NCBI GenBank assembly: GCA_900314885.1
Contig: OMWY01000001.1
Span: 1-64,000, forward strand
Length of the DNA: 64,000 nt
Direction: 5' to 3'
DNA from: an uncultured Eubacteriales bacterium
Lineage (GTDB): Bacteria; Bacillota; Clostridia; Lachnospirales; Lachnospiraceae
Shown here: positions 40,173-50,053 of the stretch, in pieces
How positions within the stretch are numbered: position 1 is the stretch's first letter
Layout: each line of letters begins with the position of its first letter
Notes under the pieces: generated by a model
Told to the model about the DNA's origin: nothing
The model's input: the letters and a program-made list of their open reading frames with translations, nothing else
Database searches by the model: none
Position numbers and translations under genes: made by a program

Positions 40173-42979
40173 TTCGCTATATCATATACACTTCTAACAT
40201 TTATTTTACCGCTACGGGCATCTTCCACAGCCTCACCGCCATCAGGAGCAGGCTGATTTAATTCATCACCGGCGACGGTAAAGTCTCTCGACGGCAAGAT
40301 TTTTACCTTTCTGGTTCCCGCTTCCATATCGAAGAAATTATCGGAAAGTCTCAGCACGCCTCTTGGTGTATCTATACTTACAGCCTGGGCAAAGTTCCTC
40401 GCCGTAACGGATACCTCATCACCATCAACCGAAACCGAAAGCTCAGGATCAAGGAACTTATAGTGCTTCGGTGCGCAGAAAAGGGCTGTGCCATCTGAAA
40501 TCTTCTTTCCATCAATAATTAATTCATAATATAAATGGGCCGTCAGCGGATCTTCCCCGTTAAAGTCAAGATGAGGAAGCCAACTGCCTGAGTAAGGCTT
40601 AACATTTACGCTATATTCGCCTTCCTTAATTACCGAAGAATCAGGCCGTCTCAGACTCCATTTTACAAGGCCATTTACCTCATTCCCTGTTTCGTTCGCC
40701 ACATGGAGGTCGGCACTTATATCAACAGGCTTTGGCAGAGTGTTAGGATAAGGCTTCTGGTCTATTTCACCGTGTTCCTCGCATGAGAGAAGGATCGGCG
40801 CGAACATCTTTTTCTCAGCGTACTGAAGGGCCTTCCAGTTACCGTAATAATCCACGCTCGCCCACGAAGCCACAGGCCAGATATCGTTTAATTGCCATAC
40901 CACAGTTCCCATGCAGGTACCACGGAAACGCCTGAAATGCTCTACGCCATATCTTATCGCCGTCGCCTGAAGGAGCTCGGAGCAATATATAAGCGCCTCA
41001 AAATCCTTCGGATACAAATAAGTCTGAGAAATATAGCTCATAATTTTCCCATTTGAAGATGTATTTCTCTGGTGCATTTCCATTACGCGTGAAAATATAT
41101 TTCTGTCTTCGGGCTCTGTAAATCTCTCAATAGTCTGCACCGGAGGAAGAGCCTGGAAACCGAATTCCGATAAAAATCTGTAATGGTGCTTCCTGAAGGC
41201 CGTAAACGGTTCATTCCCATGCCATACTCCCCAGTAGTGCGTGTCGCCGACGTTTTCCGCATTGCTGTTGAGGAAATTTCCGCCGGATGATGGAGACGAT
41301 GGAAAATAAAACGCGCCCGGGTCCTCTTCCTTAATAATTTCCGGAATTATATATTCGAAAATGCGAATATAATCGTAAAACTGCTTGCGATTTTTAGGCC
41401 AGGCATTTCCCTCATACTGGGTCTCAAGCTCATTGTTGCCACACCACATTCCTATGCAGGCGTGACTCCTGAGCCTTCTTACGTTCTGTCTTATTTCAGC
41501 TTCAATATTTTCCTTAAATTCATCGCTCAAATCATATGACGCGCAGGAAAAGAGGTTATCCTGCCAGATGAGGAGGCCCTTCTCATCACAGAGGTCATAA
41601 AAATAATCATCAGGAAAATATCCGCCGCCCCATACTCGAACGCAGTTATAATTCGATTCCTTGGCGGTCAAAAGAAGCAGATCGGTACGCTTTTTATTTA
41701 TCCTCGAAAATATATTATCCTCAGGAATATAATCGGCTCCCATGGCAAATATCTGTAAACCATTTACCTCAAAGGTGAAATTCCTTCCCGTAAGCTTCTT
41801 CCCGGTTTTATCTGTAATCGCGACCGTCTGACTCCCCTGTGGGAAAATGAGATTAGTGCCATCCTCCACGTCAGGGGTCTGGTTTTTCATGTGCGGGTCC
41901 CAGACCTCATCCTTTATTTCATCGGTGTTTACAGTAACCGTGCGGAGGCCTATCCGCTTATGCCACGTGTCAAGCGGGCGCAGCTTGCGCGAGTCACTCT
42001 TGTCATCATCGTCATTGCCTGCGGAAAGTAAGATAATATTCACATCATACAGGGGCTGCTCGCCATACCCATTAGGCCACCACAATTCGGGATCTTCTAT
42101 ATCTACGTCAAGTCTTACTGAATTTTCTCTTATTTCGCAGGTATTTCCCGTAAATAATTTCGCAGGCGTGCTACCGTGAGCATTAACCCTGTCACTCTCG
42201 ACGTTTATTTTATTCCCGGAGGGAGAGGTGACGGTCATCATTAATTTCAGATTTTCGTCCGTCGCCTCAGGCATCCATTCGGTATTTATTCTTGCGTGTA
42301 ATTTTACTTTTGAGACGATATTTCCATGGGCATTTTTACCTGTAATAAAATGTTCTTCGCCTATATAGACATCGCCAAGTCTCGCGGTCTTTACAGACTC
42401 TATCATTACATCACGGAAAATGCCCGCGTCGGGAAGCCTCGGCCCCCAGTCCCAGCCGAACATGCAGGCAGCCTTCCTTATATGCGGGAAGCCCGGCATG
42501 GCATCATCGGAACCACCGACAGGATTTTCTGCCTGGGCCTTTTCTATATATTTTAGAGGCGAATGCAGGAAAACCTTCAGGGTATAAACAGTATCAGGGC
42601 TGTCGTCAGCCACATGCAGGGTGATGTCATATTCCCATGTACGGTTCATATTATCAGCGAAACCTATACGCAAATCATTTAAATAAATGTCGGCGATGGT
42701 ATCAATTCCGTCAAAGCGAAGGAATACCCTGTCCGCATTTCTCTGATCTTCTGACAGGGTGAACTTTGTCTCGTATACGAAGTTATTTTCCATTAACTTA
42801 GTGGCGTTTAGCTCGTTATCCCTGAAATAAGGGTCGGGCATAAGCTTATGCTCAAGCAATGTCCCGTAGACAGTCGATGGGACGGTAGTGCTTATAGGCT
42901 CCTCCGGAATGTTATATACATTTTTACCCTCGATCGTAACCGTCCAGTTGTCATGGAGATAAACTGTATTCATTGTCAT
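40169..42979 (-). CDS. GH2 family beta-mannosidase
   Basis: 936 residues, no signal peptide, so cytosolic. The N-terminal sugar-binding and Ig-like domains are followed by the catalytic barrel. FHPDYFYDLCDEKGLLIWQD-like segment at about 450, acid/base Glu in GMWCGNNELETQYE, and nucleophile Glu in FLSEFGFQALPP are those of mannosidases rather than galactosidases. It removes terminal beta-mannose from mannan or glucomannan oligosaccharides. Start at 42979 has AAGGACCC upstream. It complements the two surface GH5 enzymes. Confidence 0.93.
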   Translation of the reverse strand: MTMNTVYLHDNWTVTIEGKNVYNIPEEPISTTVPSTVYGTLLEHKLMPDPYFRDNELNATKLMENNFVYETKFTLSEDQRNADRVFLRFDGIDTIADIYLNDLRIGFADNMNRTWEYDITLHVADDSPDTVYTLKVFLHSPLKYIEKAQAENPVGGSDDAMPGFPHIRKAACMFGWDWGPRLPDAGIFRDVMIESVKTARLGDVYIGEEHFITGKNAHGNIVSKVKLHARINTEWMPEATDENLKLMMTVTSPSGNKINVESDRVNAHGSTPAKLFTGNTCEIRENSVRLDVDIEDPELWWPNGYGEQPLYDVNIILLSAGNDDDDKSDSRKLRPLDTWHKRIGLRTVTVNTDEIKDEVWDPHMKNQTPDVEDGTNLIFPQGSQTVAITDKTGKKLTGRNFTFEVNGLQIFAMGADYIPEDNIFSRINKKRTDLLLLTAKESNYNCVRVWGGGYFPDDYFYDLCDEKGLLIWQDNLFSCASYDLSDEFKENIEAEIRQNVRRLRSHACIGMWCGNNELETQYEGNAWPKNRKQFYDYIRIFEYIIPEIIKEEDPGAFYFPSSPSSGGNFLNSNAENVGDTHYWGVWHGNEPFTAFRKHHYRFLSEFGFQALPPVQTIERFTEPEDRNIFSRVMEMHQRNTSSNGKIMSYISQTYLYPKDFEALIYCSELLQATAIRYGVEHFRRFRGTCMGTVVWQLNDIWPVASWASVDYYGNWKALQYAEKKMFAPILLSCEEHGEIDQKPYPNTLPKPVDISADLHVANETGNEVNGLVKWSLRRPDSSVIKEGEYSVNVKPYSGSWLPHLDFNGEDPLTAHLYYELIIDGKKISDGTALFCAPKHYKFLDPELSVSVDGDEVSVTARNFAQAVSIDTPRGVLRLSDNFFDMEAGTRKVKILPSRDFTVAGDELNQPAPDGGEAVEDARSGKINVRSVYDIAN

Positions 42980-43109
42980 GGGTCCTTTCTTATTGATGAA
43001 TTTACTTTATTAGCTAAGTAAGCTAAATACATTACGTCTATTCTCTCCATAGCATACACTAAGATCGTAAATTAGTAAATATGGAAATTTATTTTTTACG
43101 GAAAAGTTA

Positions 43110-43160
43110 CATCCCGAGTCAGGCACGAGCTGCGATGCAGCCCAAGCCTGACACGGGATG
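43110..43160. repeat. Imperfect 15-bp palindrome between divergent genes
   Basis: CATCCCGAGTCAGGC / GCCTGACACGGGATG with an inner GCTGC-GAT-GCAGC hairpin. No T-run. Lies between the mannosidase start and the CIRCE element of htpG. Confidence 0.65.
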
Positions 43161-43180
43161 CTACAGACATAACAAAATGT

Positions 43181-43244
43181 TTAGCACTCAGACGAAAAGA
43201 GTGCTAACAAAATCCTTGACAAGTGATATAAAAGTGGTTACAAT
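43181..43244 (+). promoter_or_regulatory. CIRCE operator and promoter of htpG
   Basis: Perfect CIRCE: TTAGCACTC (43181-43189), 9-bp spacer, GAGTGCTAA (43199-43207). The promoter TTGACA (43216), 17 bp, TACAAT (43239) follows. HrcA repression and heat induction are the established role of this element; its presence before htpG rather than groESL or hrcA is less common. Confidence 0.95.
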
Positions 43245-43295
43245 AGTGTTTAGCGGTTGAAAAATATTAACATTATTATAAAGGAAGTGCGAAAA

Positions 43296-45344
43296 ATGGC
43301 AGAATTAGAAAAAGGTTCATTATCCATCACTTCGGAAAACATATTTCCGATAATCAAGAAATGGCTCTACTCAGACCATGACATTTTCCTTCGCGAGCTC
43401 GTGTCAAACGGCTGCGACGCTATCACTAAGCTTAAGAAGCTCGAGGGCATAGGCGAGTGGACGGCTCCTGAGGGCAACAAGTACAGGGTTGATGTCATAA
43501 CCGACGCTGACGCTAAGACCCTCACCGTTATCGATAACGGTATCGGCATGACCGCCGACGAAGTAAAGAAGTACATTAACCAGATAGCCTTCTCGGGCGC
43601 TAAGAGCTTCCTTGACAAATACAAGGATAAGGCCGACAATGAGCAGATTATAGGCCACTTCGGCCTCGGCTTCTATTCGGCGTTTATGGTAGCTGACCGT
43701 GTAACTATCGATACCCTTTCATATCTTGACGGCGCTAAGCCTGTTCACTGGGTAAGCGAGGGCGGCATCAACTACGAGATGGAGGACGGCGACAGGACTG
43801 AGCGCGGAACCAAGATTACTCTTTATTTAAATGACGATTCCTATGAATTTTCAAATGAGTACAGGGTAGAGGAGGTTCTCGAGAAGTACTGCTCATTTAT
43901 GCCTGTAGAAATATACTATAAGAGCCTCGACGCCGAGAGAAAGAAAGCGAAGGAAGAGAAAGAAAAAGCTGAAAAGGAAGCGGCCGAGAAGGCTAAGAAC
44001 ACCATTGTCGACGAAAATGGCAACGAAGTAAAGCCTGAGGGCGAAGAAACTAAGACAGAAGAGAAGAAGCCGGAGGAGCCGAAGCCGATAAATGAGGTTC
44101 ATCCGCTCTGGACCAAGGCCCCTAAGGACTGCACCGACGACGAGTACAAGGAATTTTATAGAAAAGTCTTCAGAGATTACAAGGAGCCACTTTTCTGGAT
44201 TCATTTGAATATGGACTATCCATTTAACCTTAAGGGAATCCTTTATTTCCCTAAGATTAACTCAGAGTATGACGCTGTAGAGGGTACAATTAAGCTTTAC
44301 AACAACCAGGTATTTATAGCTGACAATATTAAGGAGGTTATCCCTGAGTACCTCCTCTTGCTTAAGGGTGTAATCGACTGTCCTGACCTTCCGCTCAACG
44401 TCTCAAGGTCAGCCCTTCAGAATGACGGATTTGTCAAGAAAATCAGCGACTACATCACTAAGAAGGTTGCTGAGAAGCTCTCGGGTATGTGCAAGACCGA
44501 CAGGGAAAATTATGAGAAATACTGGGATGACATCGCTCCATTTATAAAATACGGATGCCTCCGCGATGAGAAGTTTGAAGAGAAGATGAAGGATTATATC
44601 CTCTTCAAGGACCTCCACGATAAGTACGTAACCCTCGACGGTTACGTAAAGACCATCAAGCCGGATGAGGCCGCTAAGAGTGATGAGCAGGCAGCTGAGG
44701 CTTCTGATAATTCCGAAAAGAAGGAAGAAGAGAAGCCTAAGACCACGGTTTACTACGTAACAGACCCTGTTGAGCAGAGCCAGTACGTAAACCTCTTCAA
44801 GGAAAATGGCCTGAATGCGGTTATTTTAACCCATAAGATTGACTCTCCTTTTATCAGCCGTCTTGAGATGAACCACGATGACCTCAAGTTCATGAGAATC
44901 GACGCTGAGGTCGATAAGGCTGTCAAGGGCGAGGCCGATGAAGAGGAGCTTAAGAAGGACACAGAAGACCTTACAGCCCTCTTCAAGAAGGAATTAAATA
45001 AGGACAAGCTCACTGTAAATGTTGAGTCCATGAAGAGTGAAGATATTTCCTCTATGATGACTGTTTCTGAGGAATCGCGCCGTATGCAGGATATGATGAG
45101 ACAGTACAACATGGGTGGAAACAATGATTCGTTCGAGCCTGAGGAGACCCTTATCCTCAACGCTAACAACGCCCTCGTCAAGTTCCTTCTTGCCCACAAG
45201 GATGACAGCGATGACAGCAAGGTAAAACTTTTCTGCGAACAGCTCTATGATCTCGCTGTCCTTCAGAACAGACCGCTCAAGCCTGCGGCAATGACTAATT
45301 TTGTAAAGAGAAGCAATGATATACTAAAAGAATTGGCGAAATAA
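43296..45344 (+). CDS. htpG: Molecular chaperone HtpG (Hsp90)
   Basis: 682 residues from 43296 (MAELEKGSLSITSENIFPII) with AAAGGAAG upstream; a TTG at 43257 lies within the leader and is rejected. N-terminal GHKL ATPase motifs: ELVSNGCDAITKLK, VIDNGIGMT, GHFGLGFYSAF. A charged Lys/Glu-rich insert lies about 225-275, and the middle domain has the catalytic-loop Arg in LNVSRSALQND. C-terminal dimerisation domain complete. Cytosolic ATP-dependent chaperone controlled by CIRCE. Confidence 0.97.
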   Translation: MAELEKGSLSITSENIFPIIKKWLYSDHDIFLRELVSNGCDAITKLKKLEGIGEWTAPEGNKYRVDVITDADAKTLTVIDNGIGMTADEVKKYINQIAFSGAKSFLDKYKDKADNEQIIGHFGLGFYSAFMVADRVTIDTLSYLDGAKPVHWVSEGGINYEMEDGDRTERGTKITLYLNDDSYEFSNEYRVEEVLEKYCSFMPVEIYYKSLDAERKKAKEEKEKAEKEAAEKAKNTIVDENGNEVKPEGEETKTEEKKPEEPKPINEVHPLWTKAPKDCTDDEYKEFYRKVFRDYKEPLFWIHLNMDYPFNLKGILYFPKINSEYDAVEGTIKLYNNQVFIADNIKEVIPEYLLLLKGVIDCPDLPLNVSRSALQNDGFVKKISDYITKKVAEKLSGMCKTDRENYEKYWDDIAPFIKYGCLRDEKFEEKMKDYILFKDLHDKYVTLDGYVKTIKPDEAAKSDEQAAEASDNSEKKEEEKPKTTVYYVTDPVEQSQYVNLFKENGLNAVILTHKIDSPFISRLEMNHDDLKFMRIDAEVDKAVKGEADEEELKKDTEDLTALFKKELNKDKLTVNVESMKSEDISSMMTVSEESRRMQDMMRQYNMGGNNDSFEPEETLILNANNALVKFLLAHKDDSDDSKVKLFCEQLYDLAVLQNRPLKPAAMTNFVKRSNDILKELAK

Positions 45345-45384
45345 TAAGAATAAGGCTTGCATTATTTCAAAAATCCTGTAAAAT

Positions 45385-45424
45385 AGTAACTGTTTGGAGT
45401 TTATCTCCGGACAGTTACTTTTAT
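45385..45424 (+). terminator. Terminator after htpG
   Basis: Stem AGTAACTGT / ACAGTTACT with inner GGAG / CTCC pairing, followed by TTTTATG. Separates htpG from the ABC-F gene. Confidence 0.75.
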
Positions 45425-45457
45425 GTCAGGAACTAATTACTTATTAAAGGAGAAATC

Positions 45458-47137
45458 ATGATCCAGGCAAGCAACATAACACTGAGACTTGGAAAACGTA
45501 CACTTTTTGAAAATGTAAATATCAAGTTCACCGAGGGCAACTGCTACGGCCTCATCGGAGCGAACGGAACCGGTAAATCGACATTTTTGAAGATCCTTTC
45601 GGGACAGCTTGAGCCATCAAGCGGCGAGGTAATAATTACCGCGGGCCAGAGACTTTCCTTCCTCGAGCAGGACCATTTCAAATACGACGCCTATCCTGTA
45701 ATCGATACCGTAATCATGGGCAATAAGCGCCTTTACGACATCATGAAGGAGAAGGACGCTCTCTACGCGAAGCCTGACTTCTCAGATGAGGACGGTATAA
45801 AGGCAAGCGAGCTTGAAGGCGAATTCGCTGAGATGAACGGGTGGGAGGCTGAAGCGGACGCGGAGACCCTTCTTAACGGCCTCGGCATCGACACGGAATT
45901 CCACCACAAGCTCATGAGCGAGATAGACGCGCCGCTTAAGGTTAAGGTCCTTCTTGCGAAGGCTCTTTTCGGCAATCCTGATATCCTTCTCCTAGATGAG
46001 CCTACGAACCACCTTGATATGGACGCTATCCAGTGGCTCGAGGAATTCCTTATTAACTTTGAAAATACCGTAATTGTCGTTTCCCACGACAGATATTTCT
46101 TAAATAAGGTCTGCACCTATACCGCTGATATCGATTACGGCAAGATTCAGCTCTACGCGGGCAATTATGACTTCTGGTACGAATCCAGTCAGCTCATGGT
46201 CCGCCAGATGAAGGAAGCGAACAAGAAGAAGGAAGAAAAGATCAAGGAGCTCCAGGAATTTATCCGTCGCTTCTCAGCTAACGCAAGTAAATCAAAGCAG
46301 GCGACATCCCGTAAGAGGGCACTCGAGAAGATCGAGCTCGACGATATCAAGCCTAGCAGCCGTAAGTATCCTTTTATCGACTTCAGACCGGCCCGTGATA
46401 TCGGAAATGAGGTGCTGACTGTCGAGCATTTATCTAAGACCATTGACGGCGAGAAGGTACTCGACGACGTATCATTTATAGTCGGAAGAGAAGATAAGAT
46501 AGCCTTCGTAGGCCCTAACGCGAAGGGCATTTCAACCCTCTTTAAGATCCTTGCGGGTGAAATGGAGCCGGACGAGGGCTCCTACAAGTGGGGCGTTACG
46601 ACCTCGCAGGCATATTTTCCTAAGGATAACACAGAGCTCTTTAAGGGCGATGAGAATATTACCGAATTCCTCATGCCATTTTCACCTGAGAAGGATGTTA
46701 CCTACGTCCGCGGGTTCCTAGGCAGAATGCTCTTCCCGGGCGATGCCGGTGTCAAGCAGGTCAAGGTCCTCTCGGGTGGAGAGAAGGTAAGGGTTCTTCT
46801 TTCGAAAATGATGATCATGGCGAGCAACGTCCTCATCCTCGATGAGCCTACGAACCACCTCGACATGGAGTCGATCACGGCCCTCAACAACGCCCTTATC
46901 AAGTTCCCGGGAGTTGTGCTTTTCACATCTCAGGACCACCAGTTTATTCAGACCATCGCGAACAGGATCATCGAAATCATGCCTAAGGGTATAGTCGATA
47001 AGGTCGGCACCTACGATGAGTACCTTGAGAGCGACGAGATGGCCAGAAAGAGACAGGTTATGAACTTTAATGATGAGGAACTCGAGGAAGAGGACCTCAC
47101 GGAAGATGAGGATGTTTCCAATGAATCAGAAAACTAA
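45458..47137 (+). CDS. ABC-F family ATPase (YbiT-like)
   Basis: 559 residues with two ATPase domains and no membrane segment; ABC-F proteins act on the ribosome. Domain 1 is canonical: GANGTGKSTFLK, signature region, LLLDEPTNHLDMDAI. A basic linker follows (about 240-300, KKKEEKIKELQEFIRRFSAN). In domain 2 the Walker A is GPNAKGISTLFK (about 351), with Ile where the catalytic Lys is expected; signature LSGGEKVRVLLSKMM and LILDEPTNHLDMESI are intact. Acidic tail. AAAGGAG before the ATG. The thiT-like gene overlaps its end. Confidence 0.92.
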   Translation: MIQASNITLRLGKRTLFENVNIKFTEGNCYGLIGANGTGKSTFLKILSGQLEPSSGEVIITAGQRLSFLEQDHFKYDAYPVIDTVIMGNKRLYDIMKEKDALYAKPDFSDEDGIKASELEGEFAEMNGWEAEADAETLLNGLGIDTEFHHKLMSEIDAPLKVKVLLAKALFGNPDILLLDEPTNHLDMDAIQWLEEFLINFENTVIVVSHDRYFLNKVCTYTADIDYGKIQLYAGNYDFWYESSQLMVRQMKEANKKKEEKIKELQEFIRRFSANASKSKQATSRKRALEKIELDDIKPSSRKYPFIDFRPARDIGNEVLTVEHLSKTIDGEKVLDDVSFIVGREDKIAFVGPNAKGISTLFKILAGEMEPDEGSYKWGVTTSQAYFPKDNTELFKGDENITEFLMPFSPEKDVTYVRGFLGRMLFPGDAGVKQVKVLSGGEKVRVLLSKMMIMASNVLILDEPTNHLDMESITALNNALIKFPGVVLFTSQDHQFIQTIANRIIEIMPKGIVDKVGTYDEYLESDEMARKRQVMNFNDEELEEEDLTEDEDVSNESEN

Positions 47138-47654
47138 GAGGCTTGCCTATTGCGCTATGGCGATTGCTCTCGCGACAGTGGCGAGCTTTATAAAGGTATT
47201 TGAATTTCCTACGGGAGGTTCGATTACATTATTTTCCATGCTCTTTATAGCTCTCGTGGGATACTGGTACGGTCCAGCGACAGGTATAATAACGGGTATA
47301 GCCTATGGCCTCCTCCAGCTTATAATTAAGCCCGAGATTTATTATCCCGCCCAGGTTGTGCTTGACTATGTATGCGCCTTCGGAGCGCTTGGCTTCTCAG
47401 GCTTCCTCAAGGATAAGAAACACGGACTTCTCTTGGGCTATATAGCGGCGATAACCGGAAGGTGGATATTCGCCTCTCTTTCAGGAGCCATATTCTTCGG
47501 CGAATACGCATGGAAGGGATGGAATCCTTACGCATACTCTCTTGCCTACAACGGAATTTATATAGGAGCTGAGGCAGCGGTTACCATAGTGCTTATTTCC
47601 ATACCGCCTGTGAAGAAGGCTCTTGAATTCGTGAAGCAGAAAGCTATATCATAG
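47121..47654 (+). CDS. thiT: ECF transporter substrate-binding protein, ThiT (thiamine) type
   Basis: 177 residues from 47121 (MNQKTKRLAYCAMAIALATV), using GATGAGGATG as ribosome site and overlapping the ABC-F gene by 17 nt; longer starts inside that gene are unlikely. Six membrane helices. Motifs of ThiT: LFSMLFIALVGYWYGPATGI, YPAQVVLDYVCAFG and GEYAWKGWNPYAYSLAYNG. It binds thiamine in the membrane and needs the shared EcfAAT module, which is not in this window. No TPP riboswitch was seen. Confidence 0.9.
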   Translation: MNQKTKRLAYCAMAIALATVASFIKVFEFPTGGSITLFSMLFIALVGYWYGPATGIITGIAYGLLQLIIKPEIYYPAQVVLDYVCAFGALGFSGFLKDKKHGLLLGYIAAITGRWIFASLSGAIFFGEYAWKGWNPYAYSLAYNGIYIGAEAAVTIVLISIPPVKKALEFVKQKAIS

Positions 47655-47687
47655 CTAACATAATTTGTTCGGTGAAAGGAGCTCACT

Positions 47688-49049
47688 TTGAAGCTCTACG
47701 ACAAAAGAAAAATAGATTTTGACAACCTGCTCTTCGACAGAAAGGCGATATGGGCCCTGCTCATACCGCTTATCGCGGAGCAGGTTCTTAATTCCCTTAT
47801 GGGAATGGCCGACACCATGATGGTGAGCCGCTACAGCAAGGAAGCGATGTCGGCGGTAAGCCTGGTGGATTCCCTGAATACTCTTGTAATTATGGCCTTT
47901 GATGCCCTTGCGGTCGGAGCGTCCATCATCTGCTCCCAGTATATAGGCCATAAGGACCCCGAACGGGCTAAGGAAGCGGCAGAGCAGGTTACCCTTTCGG
48001 TAACGGTCATATCAGTGGCCCTGTCTGTGATTCTGCTTTCGATAAGGCGACCTTTACTTAGACTAATTTTTGGAAATGTGGAGCAGAAAGTTATGGCGGA
48101 CTGCCTTGCCTACTTCTTACTGACAGGCATGTCTTATCCCTTTATAGCGCTTGGAAACGCAGGCTCAGCTATATTCAGGTCGACAGGCGAGAGCAGATTT
48201 CCTATGAACGTCGCTATCGCTTCGAATGCGCTAAATATAGCGGGAAACGCCTTATTTATATTTGTATTCAAGATGGGAGTGACAGGAGCTGCCTTATCTA
48301 CACTTCTTTCACGTATCGTGTATATGACAGTTATCTACGCAGCATTAAGAAAGCCCGATAATATTATAAGCATAAGAAATTATAAAATAAAGCCAAATTG
48401 GGAAATGATAAAGAGAGTTCTTGGAATCGGAATTCCTTCCGGTATAGAAAATGGTATGTTTCAGTTCGGTAAGCTCGTGATCCAGTCGAGTGTCTCGACC
48501 CTTGGAACATTAGCTATTTCCGCGAATGCCATGACTATTATCCTAGAAGGCTTAAATGGCATGGCGTCAGGCGGCATAGGTCTCGGCCTCATGACTATAG
48601 CAGGCCAGGCTATGGGCGCGGGGAGAACCGAAGAGACAAAGTATTATATAGTGAAGCTTGATAAGTACTCTGAAATCGTTATGATAGCTTGCTGCGCTCT
48701 GGTCTTCATCCTTACAAGGCCTGTATGTGTCCTTGCGAAAATGGACCCGCGGGCTATAGAGATGACCGTAGGAATGATGACATTTGTAACCCTTGTGAAG
48801 CCCTTTGTCTGGGTGCTTTCATTTACGGGCCCGAACGGATTCAGAGCAGCGGGAGATGTGAAATTTCCAATGATAGTAAGCTCTCTTTCCATGTGGTTCT
48901 GCAGGGTATTTATAACAGTAACCCTTATCAGAGTCTTCCACTTCGGCCCAATCGCAGTGTGGATAGGTATGGGCTGCGACTGGACCGTGAGAGCAATTAT
49001 ATTTACGATAAGATATTTTTCAGGAAAATGGATAAAGCGGGTAATCTGA
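47688..49049 (+). CDS. MATE family efflux transporter
   Basis: 453 residues from a TTG start with AAAGGAG 7 nt upstream. Twelve membrane helices in two related halves; LIAEQVLNSLMGMADTMMVS in the first helix and GLMTIAGQAMGAGRTEETKY in the second half are family-typical. These proteins exchange Na+ or H+ for organic cations, drugs or metabolites. It is 33 nt after the thiamine-transport gene, so cotranscription is likely. Substrate unknown. Confidence 0.92.
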   Translation: MKLYDKRKIDFDNLLFDRKAIWALLIPLIAEQVLNSLMGMADTMMVSRYSKEAMSAVSLVDSLNTLVIMAFDALAVGASIICSQYIGHKDPERAKEAAEQVTLSVTVISVALSVILLSIRRPLLRLIFGNVEQKVMADCLAYFLLTGMSYPFIALGNAGSAIFRSTGESRFPMNVAIASNALNIAGNALFIFVFKMGVTGAALSTLLSRIVYMTVIYAALRKPDNIISIRNYKIKPNWEMIKRVLGIGIPSGIENGMFQFGKLVIQSSVSTLGTLAISANAMTIILEGLNGMASGGIGLGLMTIAGQAMGAGRTEETKYYIVKLDKYSEIVMIACCALVFILTRPVCVLAKMDPRAIEMTVGMMTFVTLVKPFVWVLSFTGPNGFRAAGDVKFPMIVSSLSMWFCRVFITVTLIRVFHFGPIAVWIGMGCDWTVRAIIFTIRYFSGKWIKRVI

Positions 49050-49880
49050 CTAATCAGCTTCCACGACTTTTACGGTTCGAGTTTTGCTTACCTTCTTGCC
49101 GATTGAATCAACAAGGGTGTAGGTCAGCTTATATTTTCCGGGAGTGTAGAAATCAATATCACCGGTGATTTCTACGTTGTCGGTTTCATTTTTCTTGCTT
49201 GAACCGTAAGCCTTTACGCCCTTGAGGAGGTTATAAGCGCCACGGTGCGCCTCGACTGTAAGCGGTCCGTCTATAGTCATGGTAGGGGCCAGATTGTTAT
49301 AGGGGTTGCCGTAAGACCATTCGTCAGTAGGGTCCCAACCGCCTCCAAGTACACGTTTAACGTTGTCCGGTTTCCCGAGCGGACCAGGATCGTTCGCGTC
49401 ATCATAGAAAACGACTGTGGTGCCGCTTGGACAGTTCATATATATCCACCTCGCGTCAGCGACACAGAGTCTTATACAGCCCATGGAGCGCTTCTCGCCG
49501 AGACGGTCATATTCACCCTGCTCTACGTTAGAAGGATCCTTTGTCCAGTATGGAACCGAGTGGAAGAGTATATGCTCGAAAACTCTGGTAGCGTACTGGG
49601 AATAAGTGCCACCGAACATCAGGCGCCAGCGATATTTCTCGCCCAGGTGCTTGACTCCGAGAGGGGTATCCGACCCGCAGGAACATAGCATGGCGCGGAT
49701 AGGGACGTATTCTTTGCCCTTTAATTCATAGGCGGTGACGACATTCAGTTTACGGTTCACCTTAAGCATGTAGGTGTCGGCTGTCGCAGCCTTAGTGGTC
49801 TCGGCGTTGCCGAAGAAGAGAACCATAAGGAAGGATGCGCAAATAAGCACAGAAAGCAGTTTCTTTAACTTTTTAAACAT
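49050..49880 (-). CDS. L,D-transpeptidase (YkuD) with C-terminal Ig-like domain
   Basis: 276 residues. Signal peptide 1-32. YkuD domain about 35-180 with His107 in ILFHSVPYW and catalytic Cys135 in KRSMGCIRLCVADARWIYM. The last 70 residues are a beta-sandwich of DUF5011/Ig type (DNVEITGDIDFYTPGKYKLT, TYTLVDSIGKK). It makes 3-3 crosslinks or anchors proteins in peptidoglycan, outside the membrane. Second L,D-transpeptidase in the window, the other being fused to NlpC/P60 at 15933. Confidence 0.92.
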   Translation of the reverse strand: MFKKLKKLLSVLICASFLMVLFFGNAETTKAATADTYMLKVNRKLNVVTAYELKGKEYVPIRAMLCSCGSDTPLGVKHLGEKYRWRLMFGGTYSQYATRVFEHILFHSVPYWTKDPSNVEQGEYDRLGEKRSMGCIRLCVADARWIYMNCPSGTTVVFYDDANDPGPLGKPDNVKRVLGGGWDPTDEWSYGNPYNNLAPTMTIDGPLTVEAHRGAYNLLKGVKAYGSSKKNETDNVEITGDIDFYTPGKYKLTYTLVDSIGKKVSKTRTVKVVEAD

Positions 49881-50053
49881 TTATTTGTCCTTTAAAGCCT
49901 GTTGATAGTTACTTAGGAATTTTACTATAGAACTTTGTCAAACGTTTGTCAAGATTGTTAAAGGTACTTTATGAAGAACAAGTCTAAAGTATTGCGCAAT
50001 CACCCTGCATGAGTTAAAATGTGTATAGTTTACTTATATAAATGAGGTCCGAT

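Noticed and set aside
47121..47687. TPP riboswitch before the ThiT-like gene
   Set aside because: The gene overlaps the ABC-F gene, so there is no leader that could hold one.
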